From: Desulfovibrio sp. JY
GTDB taxonomy: Bacteria > Desulfobacterota > Desulfovibrionia > Desulfovibrionales > Desulfovibrionaceae
Direction: 5' to 3'
Assembly (NCBI GenBank): GCA_021730285.1
Contig: CP082962.1
Coordinates: 4,473,501 to 4,537,500 of the forward strand
DNA: 64,000 bases
The notes under the pieces were generated by a model. That model had not been told where the DNA came from and made no database searches. It was given only the letters and a program-made list of their open reading frames with translations. Positions 49,581-58,823 of the stretch are shown here, piece after piece; the stretch's first letter is position 1, and each line of letters begins with the position of its first letter. The position numbers and the translations under genes were made by a program.

Positions 49581-50747
49581 CTAATCTTCCTTCTCTTTCA
49601 CGCCCGACGGGTTCACCACGATGACGTTGCCCGCGATTTTGGAGTTGGGCACGATGATGGTTTCGCCCGTATCCGAACGGATGACGGTATTGAACACGTC
49701 GATATCCGTGACGATGCCGGCCGCGCCCGAAGCTCCGGGCACGCTCACCCGGTCGCCCACCCGGAAGAACCGGAACAGCAGCAGCATCACCCCCGAGGCG
49801 AAGTTGGACAGCGTATCCTTGAGCGCCAGGGAAACGGCCAAACCGGCCGCGCCGAAAAGGGCCAGCAGCGAGCTGACGTTGAACCCAAGCTGTCCGAGCG
49901 TGGCGATGACGACCACGAGATACAGGCCGTAGCGGGTGAGGCTGCCGGCAAAGGAAAGCACTTCCTGGGGCACGTTTCGCGCCCGCAGCACCCGCACCAG
50001 CAAGGCGGCCAGGCGCCCGGACACCCAGACGCCGGCCGCGAAAAGCAGCAGCGCCGACACAATCTTGCTGCCGAGCGACAGGGCCAGGGGCACGATCTGG
50101 TCGGCGAAAAACGCCTTGCCGCCCACGGAAAGCCGGGTGCGTCCCCCCACCTTGTCCACGGCCACGGGCACGGTGGCGGCGGCGTTTTCCTTTATGGCGG
50201 CCACGGTCTGGTCCACGGTCCCCTTGGCCGCGCCGGCCGCGGAGGCGGCGGCCTCGGGTGCGGCGGCGGACGCTGCCGGGCCGGCGGCTTCGGCGGGTTG
50301 GGGCGCGGGAGCGGAGGACTTCTTGCCCTCCGTGAGGGCATGTTCCTGAAGCGGCTGCGTGGCCTGGGGAGCCTTTTCCGGCCGCAGTTCGACGCTTTCC
50401 GGCGGTCCGTCCGGCAAGGTCGGGATGCCGGGGAGTCTGTTGGGCTGGACGGCAGGCTGCGCCGGTTGTCCGCCGGCCGGGATGAGGATGGCCCGGCCGA
50501 GCTGGAGGCGGGACGGCTCGAGGCCGGGATTGGCTTTGAGGATCGCGGCGGCGCTCACGCCGTAGCGCTGGGCCAGCAGGCTTATGGTGTCGCCGGATTT
50601 GATGACGTGCTTGACCGGCGCGGCGGCCAGTACCAGGACCTGGGCCGGCGACTCGGTCCGGGAAAAGCAGGGGCCGGCGTCCGTGACCAGCACGCAGAAC
50701 GCCAAAATCGCCGTCAGCGCGAAAAATTTCGCCGCATCGCCAACCAT
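49581..50747 (-). CDS. LysM-MscS mechanosensitive channel fusion
   Basis: A 388-residue protein. A signal or anchor (AKFFALTAILAFCVLVTDAG) is followed by a LysM domain (KHVIKSGDTISLLAQRYGVS, then LEPSRLQLGRAILIP). A Pro/Ala linker of about 100 residues leads to an MscS core with three helices. FGAAGLAVSLALKDTLSNFASGVMLLLFR is the pore helix, and FRVGDRVSVPG with TIIVPNSKIAGNVIVNPS (family landmarks) form the beta domain. The usual large C-terminal cage domain is cut short. The LysM part would bind peptidoglycan and tie the channel to the wall. AAGGAGGTGGCG precedes the ATG. Confidence 0.88.
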   Translation of the reverse strand: MVGDAAKFFALTAILAFCVLVTDAGPCFSRTESPAQVLVLAAAPVKHVIKSGDTISLLAQRYGVSAAAILKANPGLEPSRLQLGRAILIPAGGQPAQPAVQPNRLPGIPTLPDGPPESVELRPEKAPQATQPLQEHALTEGKKSSAPAPQPAEAAGPAASAAAPEAAASAAGAAKGTVDQTVAAIKENAAATVPVAVDKVGGRTRLSVGGKAFFADQIVPLALSLGSKIVSALLLFAAGVWVSGRLAALLVRVLRARNVPQEVLSFAGSLTRYGLYLVVVIATLGQLGFNVSSLLALFGAAGLAVSLALKDTLSNFASGVMLLLFRFFRVGDRVSVPGASGAAGIVTDIDVFNTVIRSDTGETIIVPNSKIAGNVIVVNPSGVKEKED

Positions 50748-50905
50748 CGCCACCTCCTTGGGCCCGCATGCTGTCGGAACGAAAGCGCCCCGTCCCCACG
50801 GGCCATGGCCGGAAGCTAGCACAGGCAGCGCGGTTTTGCCAAACACGACCGCATGTTACGAATTATCGTCAACACGGCCGCCGGCATCCTCCCGCCCCGC
50901 TCCTG

Positions 50906-51361
50906 TCATTGGAAAACCAGTTCGGTAAAATAGACGTTTTTCACCTTGCCCGGGCCGGTGAATTTGCTGAAAAGCTCGATCAATTCCTTGCGCAAGGCCA
51001 TCTTGCCGGCGCTGGTGAGCAGGTCCTCGGCCAGTTTGGACGAAAGGTAGAAAATCAGGTCTTGTTTGCAGTCGGCGTCGGTCAGGCGCTCGGCCGAGGC
51101 GTTGTCCTCGCACTGCACATCGAGCGTCAGGTGCAGGAAACGGTAGCCCGTGTTGCTGAGCACATTGACGGTCATCGGGCCGAGCACGATGGCGCCGTTT
51201 TCGGCCTTGCCGGCCTCCTTTTTCTCGCCGCCCTTGGCCTCACCGCCCTTCTTGGCCTCGCCTCCGTGCCCGCCTTCCGAGGAAGCCATGAGCAGGGATG
51301 GCGACGGGAGCACCAGCAAAAAAGCCAGCACGAGCAGGCCGATCTTCCTAAGGTTGTGCAT
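50906..51361 (-). CDS. FliL-family protein outside a flagellar operon
   Basis: A 151-residue protein. A membrane anchor or signal (MHNLRKIGLLVLAFLLVLP) is followed by a Gly/Lys/Glu linker. The FliL domain reads PMTVNVLSNTGYRFLHLTLDVQ, then RKELIELFSKFTGPGKVKNVYFTELVFQ. FliL supports stator function at the flagellar motor. No motility gene lies nearby. It follows no clear operon partner: malate synthase is downstream and MscS is on the far side. GGAGG lies nine bases before the ATG. Confidence 0.75.
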   Translation of the reverse strand: MHNLRKIGLLVLAFLLVLPSPSLLMASSEGGHGGEAKKGGEAKGGEKKEAGKAENGAIVLGPMTVNVLSNTGYRFLHLTLDVQCEDNASAERLTDADCKQDLIFYLSSKLAEDLLTSAGKMALRKELIELFSKFTGPGKVKNVYFTELVFQ

Positions 51362-51591
51362 GCCGCAAGCGCCTCCTTCGTCCGGCCGCAAACGGCCTGT
51401 GCCGCCCGGACCGATCCTGCGCCGCTTGATGACGCATGGAGCATGTTAGGCCGGCCCACGGCTTCTGTCCACGGCCGGAGCTACAACCGGGACAAAAGCC
51501 GCAGGCCGGCCAGCTCGCCGTCGGGATTATGCCCCGTGTTTCCTGCCGGTTTCCCTGCCGGAATCTTACAATCCGTTTAGACGAATCGGGA

Positions 51592-53766
51592 TCAGCCCCG
51601 CGCCTTGGCCTGCCGCCGGCGGGCGTGCAGGATGGGCTCGGTGTAGCCGTTGGGCTGCTCGCGCCCCTTGAAAATAAGGTCGCGCGCGGCAAGGAAGGCC
51701 AGGCTTGCCTCGAAATCCGGGGCCATGGGCCGATAGGCCGGGTCGCCAGCGTTTTGCCGGTCCACCACCGCCGCCATGCGCTTGAGTACGTCCAGCACTT
51801 GTTCTTCGTCGCAGATGCCGTGGCGCAGCCAGTTGGCGATGTGCTGGCTGGAAATGCGCAGCGTCGCCCGATCCTCCATGAGCCCGACATCGCTTAAGTC
51901 CGGCACCTTGGAACAGCCTATGCCCTGGTCCACCCAGCGCGAGACGTAGCCGAGAATGCTTTGGGCGTTGGTCTCGAGTTCCCGGGTCACCTCGGCCGGC
52001 GCCTGCCGCGCCGCGCCCAAAAGCGGCAGGACGAGCAGATCCTCGCGCCCGGCCCGGGGACGGCCGGCCAGTTCGCTCTGGCGGTCGAAGACGTCCGTTG
52101 CGTGGTAGTGCATGGCATGGAGCGTCGCGGCCGTGGGCGACGGCACCCAGGCGCAGTTGGCCCCGGCGCGGGGATGCTCGATCTTGGCCGTGACCATCTC
52201 CGCCATCTTGTCCGGCTTGGCCCACATGCCCTTGCCGATCTGCGCCCGGCCGGAAAAACCGCAGCCAAGCCCCACGTCCACGTTGCCGTCCTCGTAGGCC
52301 GCCATCCAGGGCGTTTCGCGCATGGCCGCCTTGGCCACCACCGGCCCGGCCTCCATGACAGTGTGGATCTCGTCGCCGGTGCGGTCGAGAAAGCCGGTGT
52401 TGATGAAGATGATGCGGGCCTTGGCCGCGCGCACGCATTCCTTGAGGTTGAGCGACGTGCGCCGCTCCTCGTCCATGACCCCGATCTTGAGCGTGTTGCG
52501 GGCCATGCCCAGCGCGTCCTCCACCCGGTCGAAGAGTTCGCAGGCGAAGGCGACCTCGTGCGGGCCGTGCATCTTGGGCTTGACGATGTACACGCTGCCG
52601 GCGCGGCTGTTGTGCAGTGCTCCTGTCCCGCGCAGGTCGTGGAGCCCGACAAGCCCCGTGACCATGGCGTCGAGGATGCCCTCGGGTATCTCGTGCCCGG
52701 TCGCGTCCAGGACCGCGTCCGTGGTCATGAGGTGGCCGACGTTGCGCACGAGCAGCAGGCTTCGCCCCGGGATGGCAAGCTCCGATCCGTCCGGCGCGGT
52801 GTAGGTCCGGTCGGGACTCAGTCCCCGTTCCACCACCTTGCCGCCCTTTTTAAACCGGGCGGTCAGGTCGCCCCGGAAAAGGCCGAGCATGTTGCGGTAG
52901 GCCAGGGCCTTGTCGGCCCCGTCCACCACGGCCACGGAGTCCTCGCAGTCGAGGATGGTGGTCACGGCGGCTTCGAGGACGACGTCGCGAAGGCCCGAGG
53001 GGCTGGCCGCGCCGACCGGATGGCTGCGGTCGAAGACAAGTTCGATGTGCAGGCCGTGATTGCGCAGCAAAATCTTTGTCGGCGCGTCGGGACCGCCCAC
53101 ATGCCCCACGAACCGCTCCGGCCGGGCGAGCCCGGTGGTCTGGCCGTTTTCAAGGGTCACGACCAGGGCGCCGTCCTTTACGGCGTAGGCGGTCACACCG
53201 GCATGCTGGCCGTAGGCAAGCGGCACGGCCATATCGAGAAAGGCGGCGGCATAGGCGACCACGGCCGCGCCGCGCCCGGGATTGTAGCCCGGCCCCTTGG
53301 CCGCGCCGCCGGTTTCGGGAATGACGTCCGTGCCGTAGAGCGCGTCGTAGAGGCTGCCGAAGCGGGCGTTGGCCGCGTTTATGGCATAGCGGGCGTTGGT
53401 TATGGGCACCACGAGCTGGGGACCGGGCACCACGGCGATTTCCGCGTCCACGCCGGTTGTCTCGATGGCGAAATCCGGGCCTTCGGGCAACAGGTAGCCG
53501 ATGCCGACCAGAAAACACTTGTAGGCTTCCGGGTCATGGGGCTGGCCGGCGCGCTGCCGGTGCCAGATGTCGATGGCGGCCTGCATGGCGTCGCGGCGGG
53601 CCAGCAGTGCGCGATTTTCGGGGCCGAGCGTGGCCACGATGCCGGCCAGGGCGGCGAAAAAGGCTTCCTTGTCGATGCCGGTTCCGGGCAGGATTTCGGT
53701 CACGAGGACATCGTGCAGGGTCTTTTCCACGGACAGGCCGGCTATGGCGATACGGTCGTCTGGCAT
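51592..53766 (-). CDS. glcB: Malate synthase G
   Basis: A 724-residue protein, the length of the G isoform. [57 protein letters not shown] and [18 protein letters not shown]-type blocks (seen as [18 protein letters not shown]) are all in order. The catalytic Asp and the C-terminal Cys-containing plug are kept. It condenses glyoxylate and acetyl-CoA to malate. No isocitrate lyase lies nearby, so it may serve glycolate/glyoxylate use. A perfect hairpin upstream separates it from the nitroreductase. Confidence 0.95.
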   Translation of the reverse strand: MPDDRIAIAGLSVEKTLHDVLVTEILPGTGIDKEAFFAALAGIVATLGPENRALLARRDAMQAAIDIWHRQRAGQPHDPEAYKCFLVGIGYLLPEGPDFAIETTGVDAEIAVVPGPQLVVPITNARYAINAANARFGSLYDALYGTDVIPETGGAAKGPGYNPGRGAAVVAYAAAFLDMAVPLAYGQHAGVTAYAVKDGALVVTLENGQTTGLARPERFVGHVGGPDAPTKILLRNHGLHIELVFDRSHPVGAASPSGLRDVVLEAAVTTILDCEDSVAVVDGADKALAYRNMLGLFRGDLTARFKKGGKVVERGLSPDRTYTAPDGSELAIPGRSLLLVRNVGHLMTTDAVLDATGHEIPEGILDAMVTGLVGLHDLRGTGALHNSRAGSVYIVKPKMHGPHEVAFACELFDRVEDALGMARNTLKIGVMDEERRTSLNLKECVRAAKARIIFINTGFLDRTGDEIHTVMEAGPVVAKAAMRETPWMAAYEDGNVDVGLGCGFSGRAQIGKGMWAKPDKMAEMVTAKIEHPRAGANCAWVPSPTAATLHAMHYHATDVFDRQSELAGRPRAGREDLLVLPLLGAARQAPAEVTRELETNAQSILGYVSRWVDQGIGCSKVPDLSDVGLMEDRATLRISSQHIANWLRHGICDEEQVLDVLKRMAAVVDRQNAGDPAYRPMAPDFEASLAFLAARDLIFKGREQPNGYTEPILHARRRQAKARG

Positions 53767-53901
53767 GGCGGTGCTCCTTGGGTGGGCGAAGCAGACAATC
53801 GTCCTTGGCGGACGGATGAGGTTCGAAAACTTGTACGGGATTTGGAGCGGCGCGCCTAGGGGGAAAGGGCCGGCCGGCGGGAGGCGTGCGGTCGACAGCG
53901 C

Positions 53902-53928
53902 CGGCGGACGTGCATCGGACGTCCGCCG
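53902..53928 (-). terminator. Hairpin after the nitroreductase gene
   Basis: CGGCGGACGT/ACGTCCGCCG is a perfect ten-pair stem with a seven-base loop, 16 bases beyond the nitroreductase stop. It has no T run, so the terminator call is tentative. It may also lie in the malate synthase leader. Confidence 0.45.
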
Positions 53929-53943
53929 ACGGTGCGAAGTGCG

Positions 53944-54564
53944 TCAGGAAATGACGATCTCTTCCAGGCTCTTGCGCTTGCGCGGATACACTTGTGCCTC
54001 GTCCGGCCAGCCCACGGCCATGATGTTGACCACCCGGTAGCCCTCGGGAAGGTGAAAGCGCGCCTTGATGTTGGCCTCGTCGAACATCCCCACCCAGCAG
54101 GTGCCAAGGCCCATTTCCGTGGCCCGCAACATCAAAAACGCCTCGGCGATGGCCGTGTTCATGGCGCAGGCGCCGAACCTGGCCTGCTCGGCCGCCGCCG
54201 CCTCCCGGGCCACATAGGCGTCGATGCCGTCCATGGGCTCGCCCTCGATCAACTTGTTGTCGCGAAAGAAAAACGCCGCCGCCTGGGAATCCTTGACGTA
54301 ATGGGCAAGGTCCACGCAGCTGATGATGATGGCCGGCGCGGCGGCAAGCCAGCCCTGCTTGCGCGTGGCCTCGCTGGTGCCGAACCAGGCCAGGTCCGCC
54401 GGGTCGGTGACGACCTTGAAGCGCCAGGGCTGGGAATTGAGGCTCGAGGGCGCGTTTCCGGCCGCTTCGAGCAGTTCGGTAATCTCGCCTTCGGTCAAGG
54501 CTTTCCTGGCAAAGGCGCGCACGCTGTGGCGCGCGGCAATGGCATCCTTCACGCTCATGGACAT
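53944..54564 (-). CDS. Nitroreductase-family flavoprotein
   Basis: A 206-residue protein. IAARHSVRAFARKALTEGEI holds the FMN-binding RxSxR. APSSLNSQPWRFKVVTD and GLGTCWVGMF are family blocks, and VNIMAVGWPDE is typical near the end. It reduces an unknown nitro, quinone or flavin-type substrate with NAD(P)H. AGGAGACATGCGTC precedes the ATG. It diverges from the AraC gene with about 180 bases between starts, which suggests that regulator controls it. Confidence 0.88.
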   Translation of the reverse strand: MSMSVKDAIAARHSVRAFARKALTEGEITELLEAAGNAPSSLNSQPWRFKVVTDPADLAWFGTSEATRKQGWLAAAPAIIISCVDLAHYVKDSQAAAFFFRDNKLIEGEPMDGIDAYVAREAAAAEQARFGACAMNTAIAEAFLMLRATEMGLGTCWVGMFDEANIKARFHLPEGYRVVNIMAVGWPDEAQVYPRKRKSLEEIVIS

Positions 54565-54747
54565 GACGCATGTCTCCTTTGTTTTTCGTCGTGGCAGACG
54601 GCCGCCCAAAATGACGGCCGCAGGTTTGTCCTAGCGCCCCGCCGGGCCCACGGGAAGCCCCGTTTCTGTCGGGGGCTTGCCTGATCCTGCGAAATCGCGC
54701 ATTTTTCAGGGCGCGACAAGCAACTCCCCCCTGCCAAGGACACTTCC

Positions 54748-55644
54748 GTGACGCCGCCCGCCTCTCTTCTCCGCGATCGCCTGGCCGCCCTGCTCGCCGC
54801 CCAGGCAACGAACGACGGATTTTCCCCGTCGCCGCTTCCCGGCGTGCGCTACGCCCGGGCCATGCGCCATTTTCCCCTGGCCCCGGTGCTCTACGAGCCG
54901 TGCATCGTGCTTTTGGCCACGGGCAGGAAGCGGGCCGTGTGCGGCGAAACGGTCCACGAACTCGATCCCGGGCATTATTGGGTGGTGGCCGCCCCGCTGG
55001 CCTTTGCCTGCGAAAGCCTGGGCTCGCCCGAAGCGCCGCTTTACGGGCTGTCGGTGCGGGTGGAGCCGGCGGTGCTCGGCGAATTGCTGTTGGAGATGGA
55101 CGAGGATACGCCCGCTTCGGTCGATGTGGCCGGCATGTGCGCCTCGCCCATGACCGAGGAGATCGCCGACGCGGCGGTGCGGCTGGCCGCCTGTCTCGTC
55201 TCGCCGCTCGACGCGCGCCTGCTCGGGCCCGGCATCGTGCGGGAAATCGTCTACCGGGCCCTTCGCGGCGACCAGGGCATGGCCCTACGGGGACTGGCCG
55301 CGCAAAACGGCCGCCTGCGGCCCATTGCCCGGGTGTTGCGGCGCATCCACGCGGAATACGCCAGCCCCCTCGACGTGGAGGAATTGGCCCGCGAGGCGCA
55401 CATGGGCCTTTCGACGTTTCACCATGCCTTTCGGGCGGTCACGGCCAGCACGCCGCTCAAGTATTTGAAGACCGTGCGGCTGCACAAAGCTCGGGCGTTT
55501 CTGGCCGAGCCCGGGAGAACGGCCGGCGACGCGGCAAGGCTCGCGGGCTATGCCAGCGCTTCGCAGTTCTCGCGCGAGTACAAACGGCTTTTCGGGGCGA
55601 GCCCGTCGGAAGAGGCGGCCCGGCTCAAAGGCGGCGAGGGCTGA
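54748..55644 (+). CDS. AraC-family transcriptional regulator
   Basis: A 298-residue protein from a GTG start behind AAGGA. The N-terminal half is the AraC_N cupin type: PCIVLLATGRKRAVCGETVHELDPGHY. The C-terminal 100 residues have both helix-turn-helix units: LDVEELAREAHMGLSTFHHAFRAVTASTPLKYLKTVRLHKA (landmarks ELAREAHMG, LKYLKTVRLHKAR) and AARLAGYASASQFSREYKRLFG. Its place opposite the nitroreductase suggests it controls that gene in response to a small effector. Confidence 0.9.
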   Translation: MTPPASLLRDRLAALLAAQATNDGFSPSPLPGVRYARAMRHFPLAPVLYEPCIVLLATGRKRAVCGETVHELDPGHYWVVAAPLAFACESLGSPEAPLYGLSVRVEPAVLGELLLEMDEDTPASVDVAGMCASPMTEEIADAAVRLAACLVSPLDARLLGPGIVREIVYRALRGDQGMALRGLAAQNGRLRPIARVLRRIHAEYASPLDVEELAREAHMGLSTFHHAFRAVTASTPLKYLKTVRLHKARAFLAEPGRTAGDAARLAGYASASQFSREYKRLFGASPSEEAARLKGGEG

Positions 55645-55653
55645 CGGACCGGA

Positions 55654-55992
55654 TCAGCCTATCCGGCTGGCGTCCCCGCCTGACGCGGCGGCGCCGAGGG
55701 GGCGGACTTCGGCGGCGATACGGTCGGGAAGCAGATCGTCCTCGGCTTTCTCGATTTCATAGTCCCGCTGCAGATTGAGCCAGAACCCGGGCGTATTACC
55801 GAAAAAACGCGCCAGTCGGAACGCGGTTTCCGTGGTGATGGACCGTTTGCCGTGGATGATCTTGTGCACCGTCACGGGCGGCACGCCAAGACGTCTGGAC
55901 AGCGCGTTTTGCGAAAGCCCGAGCGGCTTCATGAAATCCTCGTACAGGATTTCGCCGGGATGGATGGGGGGAAGTTTTTCCACGATGTCCAT
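55654..55992 (-). CDS. higA: HigA-type antitoxin
   Basis: A 112-residue protein. PPIHPGEILYEDFMKPLGLSQNALSRRLGVP is the XRE helix-turn-helix of HigA (landmarks HPGEIL, LGLSQNAL). RSITTETAFRLARFFGNTPGFWLNLQRDYE is the family-specific tail. It neutralises the toxin encoded just upstream and represses the operon. The toxin-first order is the normal higBA arrangement. The C-terminus (GAAASGGDASRIG) is longer than average. Confidence 0.92.
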   Translation of the reverse strand: MDIVEKLPPIHPGEILYEDFMKPLGLSQNALSRRLGVPPVTVHKIIHGKRSITTETAFRLARFFGNTPGFWLNLQRDYEIEKAEDDLLPDRIAAEVRPLGAAASGGDASRIG

Positions 55993-56012
55993 AGCCTGTC
56001 CGTTCTCTGTTG

Positions 56013-56297
56013 CTAATGGTAATCGACGATTTCAACCTGATGGGCATTGCCGTTTTCCCAGACGAAACAAATCCGGTATCGGTCGTTGATCCGAACCGAA
56101 AATTGCCCTTTTCTGTCCCCACTCAGCTTCTCCAGCCTGTTTCCCGGCGGAATCGCCATGTCCTGCAAGCGTTCCACGGCATGGAGCTGCCGCAATTTGC
56201 GCCGGGCCGCCTGTTGCAGCGCCGCAGGCAATCGCGGCATGGGCACCCGCCGCAAGAACAACGCTTCGGTATGGGGGCAGGCGAAATCAAGGATCAT
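56013..56297 (-). CDS. higB: HigB-type toxin (RelE/ParE superfamily mRNA interferase)
   Basis: A 94-residue protein ending NDRYRICFVWENGNAHQVEIVDYH, the HigB pattern. LQDMAIPPGNRLEKLSGDRKGQFSVRIN is the core strand region. It would cleave mRNA on the ribosome. The higA start is 20 bases downstream. It begins 17 bases after the tlyA stop, so some transcription may come from tlyA. The N-terminus (MILDFACPHTEALFLRR) has a cysteine that is unusual, but the catalytic basic residues appear kept. Confidence 0.9.
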   Translation of the reverse strand: MILDFACPHTEALFLRRVPMPRLPAALQQAARRKLRQLHAVERLQDMAIPPGNRLEKLSGDRKGQFSVRINDRYRICFVWENGNAHQVEIVDYH

Positions 56298-56313
56298 TAT
56301 CTTTCAGATAATA

Positions 56314-57111
56314 CTAAGCAGGTTCCAGGTCAAACTCAGCGGAGCTGTCCGGACAATTCTCGCCCAGCGAAAACACCACCATATATTCCTGATTGCCCTT
56401 GGGCCCCTTGACCTTGGACGGCACCACGCCGGTGAGCGTCAGCCCCAGTTCGTCGCGGGCGAAATCCGTGACCCGGGCGATCGCCTCCTGGCGATGGGCC
56501 TCCTCGCGCACCACCCCACCCTTGCCCACCTTGTCCGGCGTCAGCTCGAACTGGGGTTTGACCAATACCGCCACCAGCCCGCCGGGCAAAAGAAACCGCA
56601 CGCAGGCCGGCAACACCCTGGTCAGCGAGATGAAGGACACGTCGGCCACCACGGCGTGCACCGGCTCGGGCAGCAAATCGTCCGGCGCATGGCGCAAATT
56701 GACCTGCTCCATGGACACCACGCGCGCATCGGCCCGTAATTTTTCATGCAGCTGGGCCGTGCCCACGTCCACGGCATAGACCCTGACCGCGCCATGCTGG
56801 AGCAGACAATCCGTGAAACCGCCGGTGGACGCGCCGGCATCGAGAGCCACCATGCCCGAGAAATCGAGCCCGAAAGCCTCGATGGCCGTCTCGAGCTTGC
56901 CCCCGCCCCGGCTGACGTAGCGCTCGCCCGGCTCAAGGCGAAAGACCGTGTCCGCCGGAAACATCCGCCCCGGCTTGTCCACGAGCATCTCCCGGCCGTC
57001 GGCCACGAACCGCACCAGCCCGGCCATGACCAGCCGCATGGCCCGCTCCCGCGTTTCGGCCAGCCCCTGCTCGCACACGAGCTGGTCCGCCCGGTATTTT
57101 TCCTTGGCCAT
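56314..57111 (-). CDS. tlyA: TlyA-family rRNA 2'-O-methyltransferase
   Basis: A 265-residue protein. The N-terminal S4 domain is RADQLVCEQGLAETRERAMRLVMAGLV. The FtsJ-like methyltransferase reads YVSRGGGKLETAIEAFGLD, VALDAGASTGGFTDCLLQHGA (SAM motif) and VVADVSFISLTRVLP. The C-terminus holds LVKPQFELTPDKVGKGGVV. TlyA proteins methylate ribosomal RNA; older annotation as hemolysin is doubtful. AGGGGGATCC precedes the ATG. Confidence 0.92.
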   Translation of the reverse strand: MAKEKYRADQLVCEQGLAETRERAMRLVMAGLVRFVADGREMLVDKPGRMFPADTVFRLEPGERYVSRGGGKLETAIEAFGLDFSGMVALDAGASTGGFTDCLLQHGAVRVYAVDVGTAQLHEKLRADARVVSMEQVNLRHAPDDLLPEPVHAVVADVSFISLTRVLPACVRFLLPGGLVAVLVKPQFELTPDKVGKGGVVREEAHRQEAIARVTDFARDELGLTLTGVVPSKVKGPKGNQEYMVVFSLGENCPDSSAEFDLEPA

Positions 57112-57268
57112 GGATCCCCCTGCAAAAGCGCGATTGGACGTGGCCCAAGCCCGCGGCCGCAAAAAGGCCGCCTGCTCCAAACCGTTTTGCCGAAGAGCAC
57201 GGTGCTCCCCAGCCTCCCCAAACAAGGGGAGGACGCATTTTACGTCCGCTATTTTTTAGAAAGACGCG

Positions 57269-58606
57269 CTACGCGTCCGTCTCGCGGCGACCGAGAATGC
57301 GCCGCAACGTATCCTTGGAAATTTCCAGCTCCCGGCAGGCGGCATTGCGATTGCCGCCATGCCGCTCCACCGCCTCGCGCGCCGCCAGGAAACGGACCTC
57401 GGCCATGGTCCGGCCGGTGCGCACCCCACATCCCCCCGACGCGCCACGCAAATGCTCGGGCAGATGGCAGGGCTCGATAACCTGCTCCTGGCACAGGATG
57501 GCCGCGTACTCGATGATGTTTTCCAGCTCCCGGATATTGCCCGGATAGTTGTGGGCCATGAGCTTTTCCATGGCTTCGGGACTGACCGACGAGATGTTTT
57601 TGGCCACGGCCATGCGGCAGCGCCCAAGCACCCGCTCGACGAGCAGCGGCACGTCGCCCGGCCGCTCGCGCAGGGGCGGGATGCGGATCACCACCACATT
57701 TAAACGATAATACAGGTCCTGGCGAAACGATCCCTCGGCCACCATGCGGCCCAGGTCACGATTGGTGGCGGCAATGACCCGCACGTCCGCCGGCAACGTC
57801 TCCACGCCCCCCAGCGGCTCGTAGGAACGTTCCTGGAGCGCGCGCAGGATCTTGGCCTGCATGGCATAGGGCAGGTCGCCGATTTCGTCGAGCAAAAGCG
57901 TGCCGGAATCGGCCAGGGCGAACCGGCCCGGCTTGTCCCGGCGGGCGTCGGTAAAGGCCCCGGACTTGTAGCCGAAAAGCTCCGACTCCATGAGCTGCTC
58001 GGGCAGCGCGCCGCAGTTGACGGCCACGAACGGGCCGGTGCTTCTCTGGGAAAGCTTGTGGATGGCCCGGGCGAAAACCTCCTTGCCCGTGCCGGATTCG
58101 CCAAGCAGCAATACCGTGGAGTCGCTCTGGGCGATCTGGGGCAACATCCGCACGATTTCGGACAGATGCGGGTCGCAGGTCCCGAAATCGTCCAGTGGCT
58201 GCAACCCGGCCAGGCGGCTGACGAAGCCGCCGCCGGACAGGTCGCGGAAAACCTGCACCCCGCCGATGACCATGCCGCCCGTGGCCCAGATCGGGGCCAC
58301 GCTCACGCATACGGGCACATTGGGACAGCCCGTCCGCTTGAGCGTGACGATGCGGTTGGCGATGGGCCGCGCCTCTTCCATGCACTGGCGCAACACGCAC
58401 ACCGACCGGCAGTTGCTGACGCCCAAGACCTCACGACAGGTGCGGCCCACGGCATCGGCGGGCTCGACACGGGCGATTTCCCCGGCGGCGAGGTTGAAAT
58501 AGCGAATGATGAAATCGCGGTCCACGGCGAACACGCCGTCGGCCACGTTCTCCAAGGCGAATGCGCTGGCATCATCGCCGGGAAAGGGGTCAAGGGGTCG
58601 CTTCAT
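57269..58606 (-). CDS. PAS-domain sigma-54-dependent transcriptional activator
   Basis: A 445-residue regulator. A PAS domain fills residues 15-125 (VADGVFAVDRDFIIRYFN) with a cysteine-rich patch (SNCRSVCVLRQCMEE). The AAA+ domain has Walker A GESGTGKE, the sigma-54 contact loop GAFTDA (a common variant of GAFTGA), Walker B LLLDEIGDL and the RELENIIEYAA segment. A Fis-type helix-turn-helix ends it (GNRNAACRELEISKDTLRRIL). The cysteines could sense redox or bind metal, as inferred. It faces the sigma-54 promoter of the next gene. Confidence 0.93.
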   Translation of the reverse strand: MKRPLDPFPGDDASAFALENVADGVFAVDRDFIIRYFNLAAGEIARVEPADAVGRTCREVLGVSNCRSVCVLRQCMEEARPIANRIVTLKRTGCPNVPVCVSVAPIWATGGMVIGGVQVFRDLSGGGFVSRLAGLQPLDDFGTCDPHLSEIVRMLPQIAQSDSTVLLLGESGTGKEVFARAIHKLSQRSTGPFVAVNCGALPEQLMESELFGYKSGAFTDARRDKPGRFALADSGTLLLDEIGDLPYAMQAKILRALQERSYEPLGGVETLPADVRVIAATNRDLGRMVAEGSFRQDLYYRLNVVVIRIPPLRERPGDVPLLVERVLGRCRMAVAKNISSVSPEAMEKLMAHNYPGNIRELENIIEYAAILCQEQVIEPCHLPEHLRGASGGCGVRTGRTMAEVRFLAAREAVERHGGNRNAACRELEISKDTLRRILGRRETDA

Positions 58607-58752
58607 GCAGGCTCCGGCAAGTGTCTCGGCGTGATTGCAGTGTGCGCCCGAAGCCAGACGGGGTCAATGGTAACGGAAGCAAAAATCGTCCACACCGAAG
58701 GTCCGCCAGCAGCATCAACTAGCAACATACTGAAAACAAATAAAAATTCTAT
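58607..58752. other. Region between the sigma-54 activator and its presumed target promoter
   Basis: About 145 bases with mixed GC. It should hold both the activator's own promoter and upstream activator sites. No clear dyad was found by eye; GTGTCT and CACACC fragments might be half-sites. Confidence 0.35.
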
Positions 58753-58768
58753 CGGCACGAAAAGTGCT
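58753..58768 (+). promoter_or_regulatory. Sigma-54 (-24/-12) promoter
   Basis: CGGCACGAAAAGTGCT has GG and GC exactly ten bases apart and matches the consensus TGGCACG-N4-TTGC in all but two fixed positions. It lies about 55 bases before the ATG of the orphan gene and reads away from the sigma-54 activator gene. The same bases also form a small GCAC/GTGC stem before T7, so a terminator reading is possible but less likely in this place. Confidence 0.75.
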
Positions 58769-58823
58769 TTTTTTCCCAATAACGCAGAAGCTGCAATGTA
58801 ATTTTACTCGAAGGAGACGTCAT

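Noticed and set aside
58641-58720. Other GG-N10-GC matches upstream of the orphan gene
   Set aside because: They lack the CAC and TGC parts of the sigma-54 consensus; only the 58753 site matches well.
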